Shown here: one piece after another, positions 23,201 to 35,200 of the stretch
How positions within the stretch are numbered: position 1 is the stretch's first letter
How the letters are laid out: every line of letters starts with the position of its first letter
Assembly (NCBI GenBank): GCA_039000515.1
Contig: JBCFYV010000100.1
Coordinates: 56,481,433-56,545,432 of the forward strand
Length of the DNA: 64,000 nt
DNA from: Timema cristinae
Lineage: Eukaryota; Arthropoda; Insecta; Phasmatodea; Timematidae
Reading direction: 5' to 3'
Notes under the pieces: generated by a model
Seen by the model: only the letters and a program-made list of their open reading frames with translations
Told to the model about the DNA's origin: nothing
Database searches by the model: none
Program-made: the position numbers and the translations under genes

Positions 23201-26200
23201 TTTAATGGCAGTCTATTATAAACTTCATACTTATGTCAATGTAGTGTCGGCATCGCCAGGTCGTGTAGACATATATATATATTACTTGTATTTAACTTTC
23301 TTGCTAGGTTAGTCGCCTTCTGCGAGGGTCAATTTAATTATGACTATGTTGGTATTAGTCATTCTGTTTTCTCTTAACGACTTGGGGTCTTGCCCCTTTA
23401 TTTATTGTTTATTTCGGCCCTTATCGGCCAGTCACTCGAGTTTCCTAGAGTGCCTCGCTCTTGTATGTCTGCGAGTTGTTTGTAGAATAAAATAAACTCT
23501 CTTGTAACTAACCTACCTTTTATTTGTTGTAATATGAACCTACCATATCATATGAAGGGGGGGTTACAAGAGAGAAGCTGCGCAACTCTGCTCTCGCAGA
23601 GTTGAGTGGGGCACTTAATAGGGTATTAGGTATAGTTAGGAGAGAAAATAGGGTCCGCCTGTCTGCTGTATTGTTGGATGATTGATATTGTATTGATTCC
23701 TGTTTGTTTATGTTTCATGACTCCGTGACCATGGAGACCACTCCTGCAACTGCCATGTCCACTTTGACCACATCTAAGACTGCTGTCTACCGCCTGAGCC
23801 GGGACGAGTTGACAGCTGAGCTGACTTCAAGGGGCGTCTCCTTCCCTCCCAATGCTACTGTGGGTGAGCTCAGATCTAAGCTATGTGGGGAGATTAGCGG
23901 GACGGGGGAGGCTGAGACTGACTCGGGTATGGACAGGATTGAGGATGGGAATCCACCCCCTTTAGCGCCAACCGCTCCTCCTCCACCCCCTTCACTAGTT
24001 AAATGTCAGAACAAAGTACTTATGGAGATTTTGAATCGGACCCCTGTTTGCGACGGTCAAGATCACGCTACTCTGTTTAAATTTATGGTTGAGATCAACA
24101 GAGCATATTGTCTAAAGTTAGCGAGTGATAGTGAATTTTTGATTCTGTGTTTGGCCAAAACTTCTGGTTTTTTAACCCAGCTGTTCTCCCGTGGGATTCA
24201 AAATGGTTTATCTTGGAGATCACTTACTGACCTCATTTTAGAAGCGCTGTTACCCAGTAGGGCTAGAGAAAGGTTATGTAAGGAAGTTATTCACAGGTTT
24301 CAATATCCCACGAATCGTTGAGAGATTTTATTTTATCTATCACAGAGGCAGCTCAAGTTCTCAATAGTGGTCTGGGGGAAAGTGAGATCGTTGATATTAT
24401 TCTTGAGAATGTGTCGCCCCTCACCCGGCGACATTTTGTATTTACATGTAAGCCCTGTACGGTACTTGAACTTTTCTCTCTAGCATCTTCGATTGAAAAC
24501 TCCCTGCTCGCCGAACAGGAGTATTTAAGTGTGCATGCGCCGGCGGCATTAAACCGCAGACGCACGGGTTCAACTCCCGAACCTATGAATACGGCCTTGT
24601 CATTAGCGCCTGTACTACCGGGCGATCGCGATGCTAACACTCCTAGGGACAACTTCAGGCCTTCGGGTTCTGACAACCGTGCGCCCCGCGACCTCTCACG
24701 CATGAGATGTTTTCGGTGTAGAAGACTGGGTCACGTACAGAGACAGTGTAGATCGGGAAACTTATAGGGCGCGCTCGTAGTCGTGGTCCGGTCGTGCCCA
24801 CTTGTATTAAACCACGTGCTCCTACTCCTGTAGTTCAGATCCAGGTAGCCCAAAATTATTGTGTTGCTCTTTTAGATACAGGAGCCAGTCACTCATTTAT
24901 ATGCCGTGAGTTTTTGCGCCAGTTAGAGGGTAAAACAAAAATCGATTATAGGTCGATAGGTCCTAAGATTTACGCCGTGGCTAATGGGCAGACTATCTTG
25001 GTCGATTGTAAAGTAGTGCTCTCTATTAAGATAGAAAGATTTGCCTGGAAACGTCCATTCTTTGTTATGCCAGAACTTCCCTTTGATGTTATTCTGGGGA
25101 CTGACTTCATGTTCGAGACTGGAGTCAAACTTGACCTGAGACGCTTAGGAATATCTTTTAGTTTTGAACCTAGTTTGTTTATTCCGTTTTGTGTTGGGCA
25201 CCATCCTCGCAGGTTGTTCCCCATTGTCGAGGAACGTGAAGCGATAGATCGTTTGATAGCTCGGTTCCCTGACGTCATCACTGACAGATGGGGCAAGTGC
25301 GACATTTTGCCGTACGACATTGTGGCGCAGGACCACATTCCTGTTAGATCTGGTCCCTACTCCTGTGCACCCCCCAAACTCGAGATATTTAGAAATCTTA
25401 TCATGGACTTGGAACGAAAGGAGGTTATTCGTCCCTCCAAATCCCCATACGCAAGTCCTGCGTTCATTATTCCCAGGAAAGGTCATGGGCACCGCTTGAT
25501 TGTCGATTATAGAAAACTTAATAAAAAAATAGTGTTCGACCCATACCCCATGCCTAGCATAGAGTCCGCCTTCCAACATCTTGGCGGAGCCAAATATTAC
25601 AGCTTGATTGACCTTAATGCGAGCTTTCTGCAATGTGCTCTCTCAGAGTCGTCTAAGAAATTCACCGCGTTTATCACCCCCTGGCAAGTCTACGAATTCA
25701 ACCGAGTGCCGTTAGGGATAAGTTGCGGGGGGCAAGCGTTGAGTAGAGTCTTAGACCATATTTTGGCGGACCTGAAATACAAATTCGTGTTTAACTACCT
25801 TGATGATATCTGCGTTTACAGCAAATCTTTTGATGACCATTTGCGTCATGTTGAGGTAGTGTTGAGGCGCCTGCGCGAGGCTGGGTTGACTGTAAACCCG
25901 GAGAAAGTCACATGGGCGAAGAGGTCTATCCCATATCTTGGCTATATCATTTCTGAGGGTAACCTGCTCGTTGACCCGGATCGGGTTAAGCCTATCTTGG
26001 ATTTTCCCGCCCCAAAAAACATAAAAGGGGTATTACGGTTTCTAGGTATGTGCGCCTACTACGCTAGGTTCATCCCGAACTTCTCTGACTTAGCCAACCC
26101 CCTTAACTCCTTGAAAAAAAAGGGTGCCACCTTTATTTGGGGTTCTGCCCAACAGCAGGCTTTTGTTGCGCTTAAGCGCCACCTAGTGTCGCCAGCCGTG

Positions 26201-29200
26201 CTACGCATGCCTGACTTTTCTCTGCCTTTCCAACTACATGTTGATGCCTCCTCTGTAGCGCTAGGAGCGGTTCTCTCTCAAACGACTTCCGAGGGAAGTA
26301 GACCTGTAGCTTTCGCCAGCAGAACTTTGAGCCCTGCCGAAAGAAAGTATAGTATATATGAAAAGGAATGTCTCAGCTGTATCTTCGGCATCGACAAGTT
26401 CGCTGACTATCTAGAGCTTCGCCAGTTTGAGTTGTACACTGACAACATGGCCCTCAGCTGGATGTGGAATCACCCGAAACAACTAGGGAAAATTGGACGG
26501 TGGGTTTGGAAGCTATCCAGGTTCAAGTTTACGACCCATCACGTTGCTGGGAAGCTTAATGTTGTCGCTGACGCTTTGTCTAGGATGTGTGAGGATAAGG
26601 AACCTGTAGGAGAATGTAAGGAGGATGGCTCGTTATTTGTTATCCATACGATTCCCGAATCCTTTATCTCAATCAAAGACCATCAGTTGATGGATCCGTG
26701 TTGTAGACAGATCGTTGACAGGATCAAACGTGGAGAGAGGATTGGGAACTACGAGATCTTTAAAGACCTCTTAGTAGTTCGTGTCAAGGGTAGGATAAGA
26801 TATTTTGTGCCAGAGAAACTTAGGCCTATGTTACTAAAATATTTCCACGACTCCCTTTTTGGCGGCCATTGCGGTGTCCTTAAGACCGAACGCAAGATTT
26901 CTAAGGAATTTTTTTGGCCCTTAATGCCTAGAGACGTTAGAGATTGGGTGCGCAAATGTGAGCCGTGTCAATTGGCCAAACCGGCGCGTAATTCTAAAAT
27001 AGGGTTTCACTCCGCGGATGTTGCTAAGCAACCGTGGGAGAAAGTTTTTGTTGATTTCGTCGGCCCCCTTACCCGCTCTACCCAAGGGAACACCTCTATA
27101 CTCGTCGCCATGGACGCCTTCTCTAAATTCGTCATACTCATCCCCCTAAGGAACATGAAGGCAAGGACGACTGTTAATGCTCTGTGCAGGCGTGTTTGGG
27201 CGATTTTAGGGACCCCAAGGGTCATAGTAAGTGATAACGGACCGTGTTTCCGTTCTAAAGCTTTCGGAGATATGTGTTTTTCGTGGGGGATAAGACACGT
27301 TACCACTAGCCCGTACAACCCATCGCCGAACCATGTAGAAAGGTTTAATCGTAACCTAAACGTTGCCTTGACGATCTTTCACCACCTGGATCACACCCAC
27401 TGGGACCAGGACTTAGACGTTTTGAACATTGCTTTTAACGCCGCTTTCCATGAGTCAGTCAAAGCCACTCCTTCCTCTATCCTCCTCAATAGGGACCTGA
27501 ACCACCCATTATTGTTTAACTGGGATATTGACCCACTCCTTAATGACGCAGGTGATTGTTCTTATGAAAAGAAATGTGAGGTAGCTTTTTCTAACCTCCT
27601 GAAGTCCCAAAGGAAGGTTGCCGCCACCTATAACCGAGGGCGTATCCCTGTCCCATTTAAACTTGGGGACATTGTTGTGTGCAAGTGTTTTCCTCTTAGC
27701 TCAGCTGCTGACAAGTCTTCGGCGAAGATGGCGTATAAGTGGAGTGGTCCCTGGTCAATTGAAAGATTTCTTACACCTGTTTCGGTATTGTTAAAAGAAG
27801 TATCCGACCCATCTTTGACGCGTAGAGCACATGTCAGCCACCTAAAGGCTGCAGGGAAATGAGTCAATTGACCCCGTGCTGTGTGTCGTCTGTTTGCTTA
27901 AATGTACCTTTGTGATTTAATTTTGCGTTCTAAGTGCATGATTTTAGGTATTCTATATTGTTGTATATATAATTTATATAAGGGAAGGGGTACCACCCCC
28001 TGGTATTGTTAGGAAAAATTTGTAGTACTGTAGGGCCTAGGTATGACTTTGGGCAGAAACTTGTGTTGGACTGTTTAAAATAAAGCGTGTGTCGGGTCCA
28101 AAGTACATGGTGCAGAACGTTCGCCCCACCGACTGGACTACCTCTAAGTGCGTGTGAAGCGGCAAACCCACCTTTCCTCATTCATGGAAAGTCGTCGCTA
28201 AACAGAGTTGTGGGTATCTCTGTGACTCGTGCTGGTAGACAATGTTAGTGCTACGAAACTGCCACAGTAACTTTCAAGGATGGCTGCGCTAACTGATAAA
28301 CTTTACAATTGGATGTGGTGTTCACGTGTAAACTTTTGTTCTCAGAGACTTCACCTATTCGGCCTTCCGTCCCCCCTTTTCTGCCCTGCCCTTTCCTTCC
28401 CCTCCTTTGTTCCTGTACACTCATCGGCAGTCAATGATCGCCCAGCTGGGCGTGGCGATGAAGCTTCCCTGGTGGTTAAAGCGGGCCACCTTACGAGCAT
28501 ATGCTGTCTCCCTGTCAACCCGGGATGACGGTGTGTTGGAGTGAGCGTGTGAAGCAGAGGTCTACCCCCGGAGTCCAGTTATTCGTCATCTCCCGAACCT
28601 GCATCTGGCCACCTAACATGGCCTCGGAGGGTACCGGAGCCGCCACCCACCCTCTAGTCAGCGGTGAACATCGGGGAAGGCGCCTCCCCGTGTCTTCACC
28701 AAAGGCTAAGGACGTCCTTCTTCTCCGTCCAAGGGGGGACATTGTGACGTTGTCACAGACATAATGCAAACATGGACGATCTAGCTCACCTGATCTGGTC
28801 CCCTTTGACTGGGCTGGAACTCGACTTCATGAAACACGCACACTCTACTCCACTCAACATCACGCGGCTTACTGACCACCCGTGGCTCGAGGCCCGATTA
28901 GAGCAAGACTCGGACAATAGAACATCGAGATGCGCTAACCCGTATGCGCTGACGGTTGTGCTCGAGTGAAACAAGACTCATCCACCGGCGCGTGATTTGA
29001 AATTATCACGAGAATCGTCGAGACTTCTCCCGAAGCGACGTACACCCCTCTCCCTTCACCCCAGTGTGTTCCCGCCGTTTGTGAACACGTGATTGACTTT
29101 GTACTGTATATAACGGCTGGACTGTGTAGTGATGTCACTCATTTCTCTGCACTCGATTAGGTGAGACACTTGTCTTAGATTTAGACGTAGGTTGCTGTTT

Positions 29201-32200
29201 CGACGTATTCTAAATTATGTTTGGGTTAATTTGTTCAAAATTTAAGTTTCGACTTTAAATATAAATCATGAGTACTAATAGCTATATTTCTCTGAGACTG
29301 CAGGATTTGCCTGTCAGCCATTATGGTTTATGCTCTAGCTTTTTCTTGGTACTTAACGTTGTGTCCGCCTCACGGACGGGTTGGAACTTTGGCATGGCGC
29401 CATCTTAGGGCGCTAATGGAACTTTAGCATGTCGCCATCTTGGGGCGCTAATTATTTCTGTTTAACGTGTAACTTACTTAAAATAATTATTCTGGTTGCT
29501 AAAGGTTAAAGGTTTGTTACGATTGTAAATTTTTTTAAATTGTTATTCAACTCGGGGGGCGCGAGCCCGTGCACCCAGCACATTGGTCATTATAATAATA
29601 ATAATTAGATTGGACTAATTTGATTAGGAACTATTGTAACAGGTTAGGTTTAGGTTAATCATTTTCTCTGTTGCGCCTTTTAATGGCAGTCTATTATAAA
29701 CTTCATACTTATGTCAATGTAGTGTCGGCATCGCCAGGTCGTGTAGACATATATATATATTACTTGTATTTAACTTTCTTGCTAGGTTAGTCGCCTTCTG
29801 CGAGGGTCAATTTAATTATGACTATGTTGGTATTAGTCATTCTGTTTTCTCTTAACGACTTGGGGTCTTGCCCCTTTATTTATTGTTTATTTCGGCCCTT
29901 ATCGGCCAGTCACTCGAGTTTCCTAGAGTGCCTCGCTCTTGTATGTCTGCGAGTTGTTTGTAGAATAAAATAAACTCTCTTGTAACTAACCTACCTTTTA
30001 TTTGTTGTAATATGAACCTACCATATCATATGAAGGGGGGGTTACAAGGGTGTCTAATGAGTTGGAGAAATAGAAATTAATGACTTTTTGGTGACCTTTT
30101 TGACCACAAGATTCCTTCGGTAATCGGTTGAACATTATATAGTGCGTATATAGACCTAATGCACCCACGTACACAACATTAAACTTTAACAAGATGGCGA
30201 ACATTGTCCTTGGTATTGCGTCTAGTGCGTGGTACCGTGGGTGGCTTGACATTTGACGAGTTCATATTGTTAAGATGAACGGGAGAGTCAAACAAAGATA
30301 TTTTCGTGACGTTATGGCCAAAATATTGAAAATTTGTGATTTTTCCAAGACTTGTGACTTTTTTTTTTAATTAGTAACTTTTTCGTGAATTTTGTGACCC
30401 AGTAGATACCTTGATATGCCAGTACAGTTTAATATTATTGCTAAACACATTCTTTTTTAGTTTATTCCTCCTATAATGTAATCAAATTTCCACATATATT
30501 CATAGCCGGGACTCAACTTTGGCTAAAGACACGTGGTAGAGGGGTGGAAAAATTATATGAAAATCACACGGTGACCTTGAGAATTGAGACTAACATGCTC
30601 AACTGGGATAAATATGATATTGACTAGCAGTGAGTATAACTTATCGAAAAATGTTGTTTTGACAATCTTAAATTAAAGTTGTGTGATTTTTTAGTAAAAA
30701 TATATCAAGATTTCCGTAGATTGATCAAATTGCCCGACTTTTCTCTTTTTCCAAGTGAATGAACACCCTGTAAAAACTTGAAAACACTTTTTTAATCAAT
30801 GAGCTTAACAATTATTCTCAAAAAAACAAAAAAAACAACCAAGTGTGCCCAATGTCGCTACATATAATAAATAAGATTAAAACCAGAAATAAAATATATA
30901 GCAGCTATCATCAACCTTTTAAAATCACAACATGCTTAACATCGTGCTAAGATTGTCTAGGCCACCATAAGTTAAGGTGGAGTGCTAGTGAGCGTGAGTT
31001 TAGGGCAGTATTTTTGCAGTTTTTACAGCACAAACATCTTTTGGCCAAAATAAATCAAATATTTCTTCTATAGAATCATAGAGTTTTGTTTTCTGCACAT
31101 GCTAATCTCAACAGTTGTTGAATATCTGTCATGAGCATGGCGGCATTTGGTGACAAACTTTTCTCTTTATATAAAAAGTTTGTCACCAAATGCTGCAATG
31201 CCTATGACAGATATTCAACAACTGTTGAGATTAGCATGTGCAGAAAACTAAACTCTAGGTTTCTATAGAAGAAATATTTGATTTATTTTGGCCAAAAAAT
31301 GTTTGTGCTATAAAAACTGCAAAATTAATGCACTAAACTCGCGCTCACTAGGAAATTTTATCATCAAAAGTTTAATAGCTAAAATTCTAATAATCGTGGA
31401 AGTTTCAGAATAATGTTGATCATAAATTTTAAAACACGTATTTTTATTGTTCCAATTTTTTCTTGTTTCTTTTTGATCTTCCCAAGAACTCCCACAGTAT
31501 ATCGGTTGAAAGACGCCGATATATGAGTTAATAAAAAATGACAAGTCAATCCAGAAAAAGACTAAATAAAACAATTTCAACTATAGATAATAAATATATT
31601 GCAAGAACAAGCTATGGTATTAAGAGACACATACCTTCTGCTGTGGGGGCATGTGCCCCTGAGGGGGTCCTCCTCTCCCAGCCCCTGGAGGAACCACCAC
31701 ATCCACCTTGCGGTTATCTTCCTCCTCCTGGCGTTTCTCGTAGTGAACAAAGTCATCAAAGATGGACGTCGAATGCTGGTAACCGTGCAAGATCCGCAGC
31801 ACCTGCTTCCCCTTCTCGAACGGAACCTCCTGAGTGTCCCGGGAGTTGGTCACTGGCTTGTTCTCGTTATTCTCCAAGCGGATGTGTCTTAACTGCACAT
31901 TGGGAACATCCTTCACATAGACCCAACGCACCCGAAACTGACCCTTCCACTTATCCTGTGACCATACTGAGCTCGAAGCATGATAGTCAACTGGGGACAC
32001 CATCTGGGCCATGCCGCAGAAGTGGCCTGAGCCGTTCACCGAAAAAAACAAGAACACGGGTCCCCCCCCCTTGCTCTCGCGCTCTCTGAATGCTTGGTCC
32101 AACCTCTTGTTGCCGTGCTCCGTTGAGCACCAGATCTCGTACTTGATGGAGCGGTGAATGTCATCTTCAGAATAGGATTTGATTACAAAGAAGCGAGCCC

Positions 32201-35200
32201 CCTTGGCTGACATGTCGAAGTCTGGGGGGTTATAATTGTTCTTGACCCGCAGCTCATCCAGCACTGGGTGTGAGGGCAGTGGAGCCGCCACCATCAGACC
32301 CCCAGGATGTGGCCCTGTGGGGGGAGGTTGTTGCATATGGTGGTGCGGAGGGGGGCCCACAGAGTTGGCTTGAGGGTGGTGAGGATGGTGAGGATGGTGA
32401 GGTCCAGGCAAGATGGCCACCTGTCCTGTATGATGGGGTGGAGCCCCAGCACCTGGGTAGCCGCTAGCTCCGCTCCCTGGAGGACCACCTGCCCCTCTGG
32501 GGCCACCCCCCCGCACTGGACCACCCCACGCAGGCCGTACAGTTGGTGGAGGTCCTACAGGCTGCTTAGGCCCACTCATGGAGTTGGAGCCGCCATTCTT
32601 TCCTTCCCACGTTCCAATGTCCATATTGTGCTTGCCAGGTACCATTGGTGGTGGTGGCATCCCTGGGCCTTTCTTCTTCATGCCCCCAGAACTCACCGGA
32701 GGCTGTGGTTTGGCCGGCTGGCTCGCAATCGACGCCCAAGTCATCTTTTTAGGGGGTGCTGGCGTGGACCCAACATTAGTCTGCACTGTCACCATGCCCC
32801 CCACCCCTCCCATCCCTGTAGTATCCATACCACTGGTCTTAACTACGTCCTGTTGGCCCTGCTGTTTCGACATATCTTTACCGTCCACAACTTTCATGAC
32901 GCCCGGAGCCACTCCCCCATTGCCCACCGAGCCGTCCGACAGCCCCAGTCCCTGCATCCCTTGCTCCACACCTTTGAGACCGTCCATGCCCCCAGATCCC
33001 CCAACTCCCGCGGGCGTGGCAGTCCCGTACACCCCGTCCGTACTGCGGTAGTAGTCGTCGTACTTGCGGGACGGTGCCGCCCACGTGGAATAGTCTCCAT
33101 TGCCGTGGAAATAGTTGAACCCCGCGGCCGCAGCCGCCGGTTGCCCGAACGCGGTGCCAAACCCGCCGCCTCCCCCGCCAAACATGCCGTCCATCCCGTA
33201 CGAGTCGTGACCCATCTGGCTGCCGTATCCTCCCAGAAAAGTCATCGGGTCTCCCCCATTGGACCAAGTGCCGTCCCCAACGCCGAACGCCTGGTACGGG
33301 AACGATGTGCCATAGTAGTTGGACAGATAGGGATCAGACGCCATGGAGGTTGAGATGGCGTTGTTGTAACCCTGGAATACAACAAGCCCCGTCATAGTCA
33401 CGTTGTCTAATTCCCACCTCAACAGTATATCCCACCCTTCTACTGCATGTTTTATCTGTATTTACAAAGTCTACTAGGAATTATAAAATATATTGCACAC
33501 CTAAAAAAATAGAGAGTTTGAATCATCTTGTAATTTACTAAATTAATGATTATCTCACATTTTTATTAAAACAAAATTTTCCCTGATTTTTTGTTGTAAA
33601 TTGCCAAATTCCCAAATTATTCCCTTTTCCCCCGACCATTTCAAATTCTCGATTTATTCCAGTTTTCCTTGATGGTAGACACCCTGATATGTTGTTAAAT
33701 AAAATTTAAACACCCAATTGGTTACGAGTAATTATTTTTGAAATAGACAGAAATAAAATACATACTCTTTTTACAGTGAGAGAATATGACAGTTATCAAA
33801 AAGTTCTTTATTGCAAACAATGGCTGGAAGTGACTAATGTCGACCCAATCAGAAATAATTATTGATGTGGTGTGTTAGTACCAGGAAAATAATCATGTCT
33901 AAATGGGTTAACTAGATACTTTCATCAAATGTTTCTGCTGCCATAGATGGGGTGTGGTGTCTACTAAACTTGATCAATGAAATCCTCGACCTTTTCCATG
34001 ATTTTCTCTAATCATTTCTTAAAATTCCCGACTAAAAAAAGTCATTTCTTAAAATTCCCGACTAAAAAAGTATGTCGCATCCTTCTAACTCGCCCCCCCT
34101 CCCTTCTCCCCTCGTTTTTCTATTAATCATTTTTTAAATAATAGTAATAAGTTTTAAAATTTGAATTAAATTTGTTTACTAAGAATTAAAAATATATTAC
34201 ACAGCTACAAACAAAAAAATTACATAATTTACTGATTTACCGATTATTGTATTTCATATTTTGAGTAAAGTATCATTTTCCCGGATTTTTATTGTGATTT
34301 ACCAAATTCCTGACCTATTACCGTTTTTTCCCAATCACTTCTAATTCCCGTTTTCCCTGATTTTCCCGGATGGTAGACACCCTGTGGGGTATATATAGAT
34401 ATATAGTCCTCCTGATCATTTACGAAAATTCTCTGATTTTAAATTTACGTGTAACCTAGTTTTTAATTTCCCCTACTTTTAAGTTTTCCTAATTTTCTTT
34501 GCGTGTGTCTAGTCTGATAAATCGGTACAAATAAAGAACGTGTTTCTAAAGTAGTTGGTTATGAATCTTTAAGAAACACAAAATACAAGATTAACTCCCC
34601 CAAACAGTGATTCAAGTTTCCTGAATAGAAAGGCGGCATACAGACCTGGTGATGCTGAGCCCGCCATGAATCAAAGTCTTCATGTTCGTTCACGTGGTCC
34701 TTCGGCCCATTTGACACTACACAACAACAAAACATATACTTTACTTTCTCTCTCACAGCAAAAAGGATATTAGCTACTTTTTTAAGCAATGGTGTCTTAC
34801 TTAATACCTGTTCAGGTTGTATACATATGTACTAATAACACTATTGAGTTAGGGATGAGGAGAGTCGAATTGAGAGGAAGCATATCCACATTTGTGTGGA
34901 GGAAGGGTGGAAAACAATTATACTGAAAATCATTCCAAGCTAACCTAACCTAACTTGAAACTTAATGCATCAATAACTAGGCTACAAGTATTGATAAAGT
35001 GAGTGGTTATTAGGGATGAAATCCAGGAGTAAGACAATAGAATTTAGCTGGTTTATAATAATACAAATATATTTATAATTGTGTATTAAAATACTTTTGG
35101 TGCCATGTTGTGACAGTTACAGTTATTAAAAAAATAGAAAAAAATTCTGTGATCTAAGGTTGATTTTTTAATTTTAAAATTAGTTACAATTTTTTTTAAC

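Larger units (their letters stand above)
22265..30046 (+). mobile_element. Ty3/gypsy LTR retrotransposon, near intact, young
   Basis: 7782 bp with 1304-bp LTRs at both ends (TGTGAC...TTACA) that look identical base for base, flanked by AGGG on both sides (22261-22264 and 30047-30050), a probable 4-bp target duplication. Contents: gag with zinc knuckle, then pol with protease, reverse transcriptase, RNase H and integrase in gypsy order. No envelope frame is visible in the 880 bp after pol. A polypurine tract (AAGGGGGGAC) precedes the 3' LTR. It lies antisense to YTHDF within intron 3. LTR identity implies a recent insertion. One gag frameshift probably makes this copy non-autonomous. Confidence 0.95.

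Noticed and set aside
31577..33353. Several long ORFs opposite and alongside the YTHDF main exon
   Set aside because: They are shadows of a GC-rich, low-complexity coding exon. Only the minus frame carries the YTH domain.
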